DNA from: Varanus komodoensis
Taxonomy: Eukaryota; Chordata; Lepidosauria; Squamata; Varanidae
NCBI RefSeq assembly: GCF_004798865.1
Contig: NW_025335568.1
Location: 56,891,868 to 56,955,867 of the forward strand
DNA: 64,000 nt
Direction: 5' to 3'
Below, in pieces: positions 42,618 to 53,363 of the stretch. The translations under genes and the position numbers were made by a program. The notes under the pieces are model-generated. The model did no database searches. It was given only the letters and a program-made list of their open reading frames with translations, and was not told the DNA's origin. Each line of letters opens with the position of its first letter. Position 1 is the stretch's first letter.

Positions 42618-44734
42618 TATTCAGTTATCTGTTCATTTTCTATCCAACTCAAGCAGTTCAGAGTCATATACAGTAAGATATTATGCTTACAAGACTTTGT
42701 GAAGTGACTGTGAAGCAGTTTGAGAGAGAGTGATAGACACCCAGTGACAAATGTAACTTTAAAATCGAAGTTCACCTGCAGTGGTTCTTGGAGACGGAAT
42801 GTGAGAGGGGAGCTTGGGATATTCTTCGGAGCAAGAACGGTCTTGTCATCTGCCCAAGTAATTGAGGGAATCTTTGGCAAGGGAATGAAGTGGTAACAAG
42901 GCTTTCAAGTTTTTCTGTTGTCTTGCAGATTAACATAGAGGGAGTCTGAGAATGAGGAAGAGAGTCCAGATTATTTTGTCTTTCCTTTTCTTTGATGAGG
43001 TTCATTGCAGCTCGGCCAACACAGCCGTCTGCATTTTTAGACTTTCTTCCAAATTTTTGGACTCTCCTTGAAGGCTCTTCAAGTCAAAACACATGCTCCA
43101 AAAAGGAATAAATTCCCATATGGATTTTATAGATAAATAGATAAATGAATTGCAAGCTACAGACAAATCTCCTCCTTTGAGGTTATGCTCTGCCTCTGAA
43201 GGGGGAGGCCGAACAGCATCCCTGGCTCCTCAGACTTCATGGCAAGGAAGGCTGGGCTGTTGCCATGATTGGAGGAAACTTACCACATTTGGACAGACAA
43301 TCACAAATCCTGTCTGTTTCTGTCATGTTTTACCCCTTTTCCATCCTCCCATTTATGCTGCATGTCCTAGCAGTCTCTGTGATCAAATACCCTTCAGGAC
43401 CTTTCTACTGTTCCCCATCTACCTCATTGTCCTTTTCCTGATTGGTTCATTGAGGTTTTGGGATAGGTTCTCCCCATTCCCCTCCTGATTGCACCTTCAT
43501 CTCTTTAACACTTCCTAGGCAATCCAGTTTCCAAACGGTTTTTGTTTTTTCATTAAAATAAATGCTTTTGCTGCCATTCCTCCTCCTCTCTGTGTGCACT
43601 TACCTGCTTTTTTATTGTTTCAGAAAGTAACAGGGTGATGGGCACCGTACTCAGCCAACAGGAATAAAGGAAGTGATGACATGTGTGCTGCTAGGAAACT
43701 ATGGGTAGTAAAGATTGGATGTCTGGAGCAGCCCCTTCTGGTGCTACTTTTCCCACACGAGTTGATGGTGTCTTCACCATGAATGGAAAAATGGCGCTCT
43801 TGGGTGTGAACATCACCACAGATCATTGCAGTAAGCAGAAATGAAACAACAGATTTTGGTTTCTTCTTATGCTTTGCAGGCCAGAAGAAGCCATGGTGAT
43901 ATATGCTGAGTCTGGACAACAGGACAGACCTACAGTGGTAAAAACCACGATTGCTTGTTGCAATGGACAAACCCAGTCACAGTCTAGGGACTATAGAACT
44001 GACTACAGTACAGCTATTCTGAATGTTGTTAATGCACACAAAGCCACATTGAACATATTTGGAAGCGTTAACTTTTTATTTAGATGTAGAAACAAATGCA
44101 GAAATAGTAGGCAGAGAACTCCCGATAAGAAGTATTTTTACTTGTAAAAACAGCCTGCTTTTTAATATGAATAATAGCTTGTTTGTGAATCATAGCCTAG
44201 AGTCCTAGAGTCCAGCATAGAGCTGAATGTAGCTCGGGCCATTGAAATCAATGGGCTTAAGCATCTTTAATGCTATTTTGCAACAGAACCTAAATTGAAT
44301 TGCTTTCCCACAAGGTAAAAATGAGGTTGGATTTTACGATAGTTCATGGAGGATCTCACTTGCTCACCTTGGGCTTCTGCTGCTGAAAGACAGTGACTAA
44401 TTGTTATTTTTTCCATCCCTGCTGGAGGAATTTATGCTGCTAACATGCAGTACATTTTTAAATTTAGCCTTCACATCCAAATTATTACTATTTAAATGCC
44501 ACAGTGTAATCTGCAACACGGTTTGACGTGTTTTTGACGAGGAAGGAGTCATACTCAAGCAGCATCAGATGTTAACTCCATATGGCGGTATTGTGCGAGG
44601 CAGTGTGGTGTTGCTAGTTAGCATTTAGAACATGGTATTAGATGCAAATAGATCATGATGCAACAGGACCGATACACCTCTCTCCACAAACAGAAAGGCA
44701 GGAAATGAGTGAACATCTCCTCAATACCAGGTTT
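42618..44734. other. unassigned; nothing recognised
   Basis: About 2.1 kb with several overlapping frames of up to 116 codons on both strands, none with a domain. No repeat assigned. Confidence 0.4.
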
Positions 44735-45045
44735 TCCTAGAGGGACCAGGTTCATCCCAGCACCATCAGTCGTTGCCATCTATTGTTCCCAGCATCAGGG
44801 TCTTCTCCAGTGAGTTGGCCTTCTCATTAGGTGGCCAAAGCATTTGAGTTTCATCTTCAGGATCTGGCCTTCTAAAGAGCAGTCAGGGTTGATCTCCTTT
44901 GAGATTGACTGGTTTGCTCTCTCTGCAGTCCAAGGGACTCCCAGGAGTCTCCTCCAGCAACACAGTTCAAAGTCCTCAGTTCTTTGGCACTCAGCCTTCC
45001 TTATGGTCCAACTCTCACAGCCATACATTGCAACTGGGAAAACCT
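44735..45045 (-). mobile_element. BovB (RTE-clade) LINE ORF2 C-terminal fragment
   Basis: On the minus strand, codons from 45028 read YGCESWTIRKAECQRTEDFEL, then CCWRRLLGVPWTAERANQS, CSLEGQILKMKLKCFGHLMRR. This is the characteristic BovB/RTE C-terminal region. A one-base shift near 44800 moves the following NSLEKTLMLG block to another frame, so it is a pseudogene. BovB is abundant in squamates and ruminants through horizontal transfer (established knowledge). Confidence 0.92.
44795..45028 (-). pseudogene. BovB ORF2 fragment (78 codons)
   Basis: The frame covers only the region after the reverse transcriptase. Tryptophan- and cysteine-containing landmarks YGCESWT, CWRRLL, PWTAERANQS and FGHLMRR are intact. 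It ends early through the shift described for the element. No host function is implied. Confidence 0.88.
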
Positions 45046-46138
45046 TTATTTAATTATTACAGCATTTCTACCTCCTTCCCACCCTCCCTTTCCATTCAGT
45101 TCCCAAATATTCTGTGTGGCATGATGGGATTCTGAGGATATGGACAAGTGAAGTGGCTCCAGCTCCATTGCATTGTCTAGGAGCAATTGGTGGTGATGTT
45201 TTTTACTAGGGGAAGGAAAGATGTATGCCTAGTGGGTATTAGTGAGCTGCCCTGTCATTCCTTGTCAAGCCCACTCTTAAGTTTACTTCCATTTGTTAGC
45301 ACTGTCCTGTCCTGGGTTTTCTTTCTTGGCCACAGAGTCCAGTGGAGGGTTCCTTCTACAGTGTGATGGAGATGACTTTCATGTATGCAAGCAGGACCTC
45401 CAGCAATCCGTAGGTGTGGCATAATTGTGTCAACTTTTAGCCAGGCAGCATCTTCCAGGATATTCTGTTCACCCTCCCTGCCATCCAGTCATCAGACTGT
45501 TCTTTGATTTGCTTACCCTGTTGGTTTTTCTTTCCCCTAAGAAGAACACTTTTTATACTACTGCTAACCGTGGTGTTTGATGATCTCTCCCTCTTGTTTC
45601 TCAGGTGTGGGGGAGGCATTTTGGTAACATTTCCGTTTGCATTTACAAGCTCACTAGCTGAATTTGCTATGAAAGGAAGTGACAGATTAAAGTAGGAGAA
45701 AATCTTTGCTGGGGTCCGTGGCTGTGTGGTGGTGGTTGTGAGAAGATCAAAGGGTGAACTCTGTGCCAAGAAGATTTGGGTTCTGAGACTGGTAGAAATT
45801 ATGCAGTCGTGATACTTATTCATTTATTTAGAATCTAAAGTTCAGCCGAGGGAGAGAAAGAAAATGGAGTGAGGATAAGGTGGGAAATAATGTATGACCA
45901 TTTTGGCCAAATGAATTAAAGTTCAGTTTCATGAGGGAGCGACAGATAAGGGATTACATCAGAATGTGTTACCAAGAAGGTGGTACACCTCTATCATATT
46001 GTTTCTGAGTTCAAGTGGGAGGTACATGTGACATCAAAGACACACATCTGACCAATGAAGATCATGTTCAGCCCTTTCGTGAAGCTTGTGAGACCTTATC
46101 CTCTGGGGACCTCCAGTCCTGAGAATTAGAACCAGGTC
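45046..46138. other. unassigned
   Basis: Nothing recognised. The 128-codon minus-strand frame (45823-45437) has no domain. Confidence 0.4.
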
Positions 46139-46182
46139 TCCTCCCTCCCTCCCTCCCTCCCTCCCTCCCTCCCTCCCTCCGT

Positions 46183-46254
<72 letters not shown>
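46139..46254. repeat. three-part microsatellite (CCCT)n-(GT)n-(GA)n
   Basis: About 10 CCCT/CCTC units, then about 13 GT units (46181-46207), then about 23 GA units (46208-46252), with no spacers. It gives false RERERE and SLSLSL frames. Confidence 0.97.
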
Positions 46255-46256
<2 letters not shown>

Positions 46257-46350
46257 ATAGATGGCTTCATAGGATGGTTATTTCTGTGCTTGGTGCCATA
46301 TTTTGCATTCAAGCCACAGATTATCACAATCCCATCAACATCACACCTCA
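46255..46350. other. unassigned spacer
   Basis: Short interval. Confidence 0.4.
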
Positions 46351-46600
46351 GGTGTGCTGTAGTGGTTAAGAGCCTGGGACTGGGACTCAGATGATCTGGG
46401 TTCTAGTCCCCGCTCAGCCATGGAGCGAACTGGGTGACTTTGGGCCAGTCACAGGCTCTCAGCCCAGCCTACCTCACAGGGTGGTTGTTGTGGGGATAAG
46501 ATGGAGGAGGGGAATGATGTATGCTGCCTTGAGCCCTTTGTAGGAAAAAGGCAGGACATAAATCTAAAATAAATAAATTAATAAATATAAATAAAAAGTG
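46351..46600 (+). repeat. tRNA-derived SINE, family A, best copy
   Basis: The head 'ggtgtgctgtagtggttaagagcctgggactgggactcagatgatctgggttctagtcccc' has an A-box-like start and a B-box-like ggttctagtcc. Next come 'ctcagccatggagcgaactgggtgactttgggccagtcac' and 'cctacctcacagggtggttgttgtggggataagatgg'. The 3' end 'atgctgccttgagccctttgtaggaaaaaggcaggacataaat' and an AAATA tail look LINE-derived. Very close to the minus-strand copy at 56949. Confidence 0.92.
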
Positions 46601-47764
46601 ATGCTAGCCATGCGGTGTCTTCCCCTGACCCATCTTTACATGCTGTCAGGGAAGCCAGAAAATCTGTGCCACTTTGGGATACACACAGTCTTGTAAAGAG
46701 GTCCAGAGGAGTAGTCCTTCTAACAGCATTTCTACATTAACTGTTTTCCAGTTGATAGAACTGGAAAATCAGAGGCAAGTCTTGCTCCTCATATGATGGA
46801 TGTTGACTGCCTAGAGTTAAATATCAAGCTCTGTAGTATGTATGATTGAAAACAAGCATCACCAGCTCTGAAAAAAGCTCTTTGGGGCTGCTGTAACAGC
46901 ATAGCAACAATATTCTCAGTGTGCATCATACATGAGTTAACCAAGAGGCAGATGCATGTCAGCTCTCATTTGAAAGTGCTCAGATACTGTGAAAAGGCTT
47001 TTCTGAACAAACTCAGCAGCAGCTCTGTGCACCCAAAATGCCTCTGTTTGTGGGTGGGGGAGAAACCCTCTTGGCAAAATAAAGCAATATGTACCCAAAG
47101 TGTCTCACGCACTTGGCTGGGAGGACTGCTGATTAGTTCAACCTGTGAGGCTGATTTATAAATGTCAATACAGATGGGCACTGTGCTGATTACAGAGCAG
47201 CCCAAGCTGGTGAATGTGTCACTGCTTGGTTACTGAAGCTGCTACGAAAGCAGGAAGACTACAGGAAAAATAAGGAGGAATACCTTGGGCAAAGAATAAC
47301 TCTTGAAAAGCAAGTTGGTTTCGTATTTTAATTCAAGAAATCCTTGATCCTTTACTGCTGATGTTTCGGGCTCTTAAAATTGCTCATAGGCACCAACCAT
47401 GGATGCACATGGTTTCTATGGTCTTTGAAAGCTCAGTAGCTCACCGAGTTGCAAGGAAAAAAAATTACTAGGAACAGAACCCACGTTCGCTCCATGGCAC
47501 CCAGTCACACATCCCACACACACACACATCCCTCCTAACCTTCAATTACCCATATCTCTTTCTGCTACCACCAAAACACTGCTTGCCAACGCCTGCATGT
47601 TCTGCAAAATGTCAAGTTTCCAAATTATGAATGCAAATTGAACAAGATGTTCCTAATGGATAATAGCATAAGAATTGCCTGTGTGGGTTCACATAAAGGG
47701 CTCTTCTAGTCGGGCATGGTGTCTTAATGGTCACCCTAATACCTGCAGGACGTTACTGAGGTTG
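46601..47764. other. unassigned
   Basis: A short (CA)n run at 47514-47528. Nothing else recognised. Confidence 0.4.
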
Positions 47765-47995
47765 GGTGAGAGCCAATCTGACGTAATCATTAATATGTTA
47801 GGCCCGGGCTCAGGAGATCCGCATTCTAGTTGCTACTCAGCCAAGAAGTTTACTGGATGCCTTTGGCCGAGTCACAGACTTGCAGCCTAATATACCTCAC
47901 AGGATTGTTGTAGGTGTAAAATAGAGATGAGAAGGATAAAGTGCACTGCTGTGGAAGAAAAGTGGGATATAAATGTAAGGCATTAATAAATAAGC
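47765..47995 (+). repeat. tRNA-derived SINE, family A, diverged
   Basis: The sequence 'cccgggctcaggagatccgcattctagttgctactcagccaagaagtttactggatgcctttggccgagtcac' is followed by 'ctcacaggattgttgtaggtgtaaaata' and the end 'aaaagtgggatataaatgtaaggcattaataaata'. Confidence 0.8.
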
Positions 47996-48129
47996 ATGTA
48001 CGCATGTGTTTGTTATCAGCAGTAAGCTGCCTCTTTGAATATGCAGGTTGCCAGTGCAAATTAGCATATGTATACTGTTTTACATAGTTTGAGTACTGAA
48101 TGTACATTCTTTGAGGTGGAGGTACAAAA
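47996..48129. other. unassigned spacer
   Basis: Nothing recognised. Confidence 0.4.
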
Positions 48130-49000
48130 GAGGATCTGACAGGTATGGGTGTTCAAATACGTTAGTTTCAGGGTCTTTCAGTTGCTTGTTCTTCTAATCT
48201 TAGGTCTGCTTCATCCCAAACTTTAGGGAAGTATGGAGGTTACACAGTCCATTTTAACTATATTTAATGGATTGTCATGCCATTTTTGTTCCATGACAGA
48301 TCTGATTTTGCACAAATGCAAAATTTATATGTATTTGCATAAATTTAGAATTGTGCATCCTTGCACATCCAAAAAAGTGCAAATCTCTCCAAACTACAAA
48401 AATTCCTGAAAAACGTATATTTTCATGCATTAGTTCATGGGAGGAATGGATATTTCTGGTCTATTTGGTTGCATTTTTCCATGGCCAAATTTGCATGAAA
48501 TTGTATAAAATCTGCAAGTCTGGAATCTGCATGACTCAAAAAAAAGTGAATCTGTAATCTGTGGGTCAGATTCTTAGAAATTTGAACTCATTTGTGTCAG
48601 GTTGTGGGTTTCTCTGATTTCCCTGCTGAACTCTTTCAATCTTAAATTTGGTTTGTTCCAAACTCTGAGATTTCTTTATTTCCTGCATGAAGATGTGTAT
48701 GCATATTTCTGCATGTCTTCATTTCATGCATTTTTGTGTGCTATTTTGCCTAATGGTCACACTTTTGTATGCAGTTTCCTGATATAATTTATTTTAATTT
48801 ATGTTTATATTTATGCATACTTTTTTGGGCATATTCTGTACACATTTTTAATTGTGGAATTCTACTGCAAAATCCTAAGATGTGTACATTTCAAAGGCTA
48901 ACTGTGTGTTGGTTTGCATATTGCTTCAAAAGTGCAAAATTAGGTAACATCACATTAAAATGTGAACTGAACAAATTTCTCTTCTATACCAACTGAAGCT
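48130..49000. repeat. AT-rich dispersed repeat with TGCA motifs, longest copy
   Basis: Very rich in 'tgcaaa', 'atgcat', 'tttgcat', 'gtgcaaaat' words, e.g. 'ttttgcacaaatgcaaaatt' near 48307 and 'tgcatgtcttcatttcatgc' near 48711. The texture matches 8340, 23917, 30115 and 49290. No coding capacity and no clear terminal repeats; class unknown. Confidence 0.5.
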
Positions 49001-49289
49001 ACCACCACAACTTAAGGGGGACTTACAGATGAGCAACTGAATGCAGGACTTCTGTCCCCCATAATTCATTCAATGAGACTGCCTTTTGAGTCTGTTGCAA
49101 CAACAGAATGATGCGGACCAAGGAATCCTTTCCTGGCACGGGTGTTAATTAACTGGTGTTAATTAAGACAGTAAAGCTAGGAAAGTTGTGTTATCTCCTT
49201 TTTCTCTTTAGAAACTCAGAAGGATGTGTTTTTTTGTAGACAGAAGACATCTTTTTTGTATTATTCTATGCTCGGTATGGAAGAGAAAT
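49001..49289. other. unassigned
   Basis: A local duplication 'gtgttaattaac'/'gtgttaattaag' at 49142-49168. Nothing else. Confidence 0.4.
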
Positions 49290-49520
49290 GAGGTTGGTGT
49301 GCATTTAAATACAAACGAATATAATGTTCCCTTTCCAAATTAATCTGCAAACTGGAATGCAAAAATTTCAGTTTTTGCACTTCTGCATATTTTGCTCTTC
49401 CTCTCTGATCAGAAATTTATACAAAAATACATACATTGGGGAAATAGACCACAAAATTTCATGCATTGGGAGAAATGTGCACAGAATTGTTACTGAATTT
49501 TTTCATGGGAATTGAGCCCA
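49290..49520. repeat. AT-rich dispersed repeat, TGCA type
   Basis: The sequence 'ggaatgcaaaaatttcagtttttgcacttctgcatattttgc' and 'aaaatttcatgcattgggagaaatgtgcacagaatt' resemble the 48130 segment. Confidence 0.45.
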
Positions 49521-49671
49521 TCCTTGAGTTTGCAAACTGATGCAGTAAAGCGATGGGACAAACTTGTGTTTCAAAAACTGTAAAAGTTGTAGAAAGCAGT
49601 TGAAGCATAACTTTTTTTATTCGAAGTTTAGAAGTGCAAAAACCTAGTCTAGACAGCCTGAGAATTTCCAC

Positions 49672-49738
49672 CATGAGATTGAATCAGAGACTGGCTGTGC
49701 AGAAACCGCATGTTCTACCACTGAGCTCAGCACATCCT
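49672..49738 (-). repeat. tRNA-derived SINE, family B, tRNA-like head
   Basis: The minus strand reads 'gctgagctcagtggtagaacatgcggtttctgcacagccagtctctgattcaatctc'. It has a canonical A-box (agctcagtggtag) and B-box (gattcaatc) but a disrupted anticodon arm and no acceptor stem, so it is a SINE head and not a tRNA gene. Confidence 0.7.
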
Positions 49739-49859
49739 TACTGAGAACAGTCATTTGACTTGTTGCAGGTACACTTCAGCTTTACAAAGAAATGTTGCTT
49801 TCTTTGCCTCTTTGATTTCATGACCATTTTTCCTCAGCAGTTTCTCCCTTCCCCCTGTT

Positions 49860-49990
49860 ATACCCATGTATGTGTTCATTTCATTGTATTTTTAACCTGC
49901 CCAATAACAGATGTTCCTTGGGTGGTATTACAGAAGCAAAAGGCAGAAAAGATAGCAAAACAACAAATAGCAAAGGAAGAAATATAAAAT
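49860..49990 (+). mobile_element. LINE 3' tail fragment
   Basis: The sequence 'tttttaacctgcccaataacagatgttccttgggtggtattacagaagcaaaaggcag' has the pattern of an old L2 tail ('ctgcccag...ttgggtggtat'). Confidence 0.5.
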
Positions 49991-50044
49991 ATATGCATGT
50001 ACCGGTCAACTGTTATTGTGTCAGGTAAGGAGAATACTGATGTA

Positions 50045-50115
50045 TACGGTTGTAGTCCCCAGAAGCTTATACCACACTAAATCTGTTCATCTTTAAGAAT
50101 GTCACACAAATCTTT
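50045..50115 (-). repeat. dispersed reptile repeat R2, fragment
   Basis: The sequence 'agaagcttataccacactaaatctgttcatctttaagaatgtcacacaaatctttgttgtttt' is the reverse of the 20685 repeat. Confidence 0.6.
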
Positions 50116-50804
50116 GTTGTTTTAGCCTTAAATCATGACTCCTTCCCATTTAAAGAATTAGTGGACATCACAAGCTGAAACTAAGGTCACTCTGCAGAAA
50201 AGCTGGGCCTGAATGTCTATTCTATCATCTCTTGGTAGCCTTTGGAGAATGAACTTTGTCTTGATATGGAACGTTTCCTCCGGAGCTGTAAACCTTTTTC
50301 TTCCATGCTCAATTATTCCTAGTGGCATTTACAGAATGAAATGGATGAACAAGTTAGTTGTTGTGGCTTTCTAAGGTCATTGACCAACCAGATACCAAGT
50401 TGTGGAAATGCTGTGCCTCAGAGAAGGAAAGTTGTTAAAAGGAACAATTTATATTTCATCTCCAATAAATATTTAATTTCCAGGAATAAATCTAGAAAGT
50501 ATGGTCTGTTCAACAGCCTACCTTCTGCTTTCAAACAACTAATTATCTTTCCTTCCTTCCGTCCTTCCTTCTTTTTTGTTAGAATGTTGAAATATTTTAG
50601 TATGGTATTGCATATGTGTTATCAACTGTGATTTTTAAATTTTCTGTGAAAAATTCTTAAAGATGTTACTATGTTAGACAGGATGTATTACTAATAAACA
50701 GAATCATCAATATCAAAACCTAATAAACAATTTCAACAATTACTAACACAAAGGAAATGCAACTGAATCTACGTCTAGTGGGGTAGGGGTTTTTTTAGGT
50801 TGTT
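50116..50804. other. unassigned, AT-rich
   Basis: A small 'ccttccttccgtccttcctt' run at 50551-50570. Nothing else recognised. Confidence 0.4.
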
Positions 50805-50905
50805 GCAGTGAAAACAACAGAGAATTCCTCACAACCTGATGGCTACAAAAGCTTATGTCATGGTAAATGTGCTGGTCTTAAAAGTACAAAAAAAACTTCC
50901 TGCTC
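50805..50905 (+). repeat. dispersed reptile repeat R2, rearranged fragment
   Basis: The sequence 'gttgcagtgaaaacaacagagaattcctcacaacctgatggctacaaaagcttatgtcatggtaaatgtgctggtctt' contains the R2 words. Confidence 0.55.
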
Positions 50906-50984
50906 TGTTCAAGTGAAGCCTCATTGCAAATACTCATAAAGAATTATAAAGACTTCTATACCACCTTTAGGGGCTCTAGTAAGG

Positions 50985-51100
50985 GTATTGAACCTCTTTT
51001 AGTCTGAAGAGCACATTCATTTTGGAGATGCTCCCAAGGGCCATGTTCCAGCGAGGGACAGAGCCAGAGGCAAAAGCAGCAGGGCTAAAATACCATAAAT
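50985..51100 (+). repeat. hAT-like terminus, fragment
   Basis: The sequence 'gggtattgaacctcttttagtctgaagagcacattcattttggagatgctcccaagggccatgttccagcgaggg' resembles a hAT end of the 'gaacctttttcagtctgagggccacattc' type. No partner end was identified. Confidence 0.5.
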
Positions 51101-51173
51101 GCTGGTATATTTTAGCTTATAGTGCTTACTGCTAGTAACTTAAGTCTCGGGAGAGCATTTCAACCTTTTAGAA

Positions 51174-51776
51174 TTAGAGGGAAAAAATCATAAAAACTAG
51201 GAAACAGCTGAAGGATGGGTTGCTGGAGTTAAGTGTGTGTGGCCAGAGGAGGAGAGGGGAGCATGTTTGCAGCTGCCCGGGGAATCCTAAAGGACCAGAC
51301 TGGGTGCCCAGGCTGGGCACAGTTGGACCCTGGACTGTGCTGTCCCCTCCAAGCAGTTTACTCACCAAAATCATAAAAAGCAGTAAGGGAGCAATCTTGC
51401 AAGGCTTGGGCAGCATCCAAGGGAGCAAGAGATGCTTTGGATTCTGAGGTTGGAGACCATTCTCAAGCCTCCCAGCTAGGAATCGGAACTCCAGCCCCAT
51501 GTCCCCTTGCAGCAACAAAAGAAAGAGAGCCATGCACATGTTCTCTGAGTTCAGGAAGGTGAACTTAGAGAGGGAAAAGAAGGCATTTGGGGGGATGGGT
51601 TTGGTAGGAGACTGAAGGAACCAGAGTGCAGAGCATCCTGAGGTCTTCTTAGCCTGTTTCCTTCCTTCTCCTCCAAGATGCCTCAGCTGAAAAGCAGAAA
51701 GGCCTTCCTTCCCCTGCATTGGATGATTGGAATCCTCTGCATTCAGGGTCTTCTGACCATCACAACACATTTGCAA
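51174..51776 (-). other. 200-codon open frame, not supported as a gene
   Basis: The frame is uninterrupted, leucine- and proline-rich, and contains a hydrophobic stretch (MALFLLLL) but no recognisable domain. There is no conserved splice structure or neighbouring exon. A decayed repeat borders it on the left. I treat it as a chance frame or part of an unidentified old repeat. Confidence 0.3.
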
Positions 51777-52587
51777 GCTGAGTAAATGAAAGATGGTAGC
51801 AGTATGTTTTTGAGATATACTGCTTGAAATATCCTGGTGGTATAATGGATCTTTTCTACCACTGGTCAGCTGTTTCCACTTCCCAAAACAGAATAAAGAC
51901 TGGCAGAAATGTTCAAAGCCACAGAGGTCACTCCTCTGTTTGATCTACTTTCTGCCTTCTGTGGAGTGGCAAATAGAATTAATTTTATGGTGTCTGTGGC
52001 TGTAAAAACACTAGAGGGTTCTTTGGGCATTTTCATGTATCTTAGTAGTAACATTTCATTTCAGCTGCAGTGTCCTCCAGGTGCAGCCAGTCTGCATGGG
52101 CCGTATGCACAGATAGTAAGTGTAATGTGACACACCCACATTGCACTCCACTTTGGGCCCATATCTACGTACACCTGGAAAGTGCACACTATATTTAGGA
52201 AAGGGTCAGAGTTCTTGTAGGTGCCTTCCCTGTAACCTTGCTGTAGAGATACATGAGAAACTGTAGCAACTTGTCAGTTGCATAGGTGAGCTAGCGAATG
52301 ATAAGAGATGTTAGAACTCTATTTTCCTAGCCAAGGCATTATTAGACCTTCTTAGCCTAGAGTAGCTTACAAAGATCAGCAGATAGAAAGACCCTTTCTC
52401 TTAGGTGTACAAACTAAAAACCATGGCACACAAGGAAAAAAGGCAGGAGAGAGGAGAAAAATGCAAGGTCAGGCACCTGTTCTTGTTCGTATAAAGACTA
52501 GCTTGGATGGAAGAGTTCAGACAGACTGATGGAATTGTTCCCACTAGATGACGAGGGAGAGGGGCAAGTGGAAAGTTTGGTTCTCAA
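51777..52587. other. unassigned
   Basis: Nothing recognised. Confidence 0.4.
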
Positions 52588-52708
52588 AAACATGTGTTGT
52601 GTGAATAAAGTCCCTGGTTCAATCCTTGGGCACCCCCATTTAGGGCAAAGAGAACTCCTACTTAAAACCCTAGAGAGTTGCTGCCAGTCAGTGCCGGCAG
52701 TACTAGGT
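52588..52708 (+). repeat. tRNA-derived SINE, family B
   Basis: The sequence 'acatgtgttgtgtgaataaagtccctggttcaatccttgggcaccccc' carries a perfect B-box (ggttcaatcc). It is followed by 'aaaccctagagagttgctgccagtcagtgccggcagtactaggttaagggtctgattc', the family-B body. Confidence 0.88.
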
Positions 52709-53363
52709 TAAGGGTCTGATTCATTGTAGACCTATTCCTGTTTCTTTTTTCTGCCTCTCTTCTGCAGCCTAATGGAATGGATGGTATGTAGTCCAAATCA
52801 TCTACCCAGTGTTGAGGGGTTAGATTCCTTTACAAAAAAACGTAGAGGTAACTTGAAAATATATGTGCTAGATGAAGGTACTGGCAGTTTAATTACTGGA
52901 AGCTAATCAGTCCCACAAAGCTGGCTTTCTTGTCACAACATGCTGGCAAGAATTAAGGAAAAAGCCATCTGTACTCGATTGTTTCTTGGGGCTGATTTAT
53001 TCATCGAATTCCTGCTCCCAGCAGTCCAGCTCTTTGTGATCACTGCAATGACAGAAGACGATCCAGCTGTACATCAATAGCAAGAGAACATGTCCAAGAA
53101 AAACACATTATCCAAAGGCCACACTTGCATTACCAAGGTGCTTTGACAATGTAAAAGGAAAGTTAATGAACTCTCACAGCCAACCAGTGAATGCAAGTGT
53201 CTTACATTCAGTCCTTCATCACGCGACAAGCTGAAGCATCAAGAAGAGCCAGCTTCACTGGTCTATATGTGCTGTCGTAATACTTTCATCAGGTACCCTC
53301 TTGGGTAGGAAGCCAGACTAGCAGGCAGGACGAACAGTCAAGGCTGAAATCATGCAAACATAC
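52709..53363. other. unassigned
   Basis: Nothing recognised. Confidence 0.4.

Noticed and set aside
46139-46254. CRISPR-like or satellite array
   Set aside because: Simple sequence repeats without spacers in a vertebrate genome.
46034-46369. RERERE or SLSLSL/THTHTH proteins
   Set aside because: Produced by the CCCT/GT/GA microsatellite.
49672-49738. Genuine tRNA gene on the minus strand
   Set aside because: A- and B-boxes are present but the anticodon arm and acceptor stem do not form; block order matches SINE family B.
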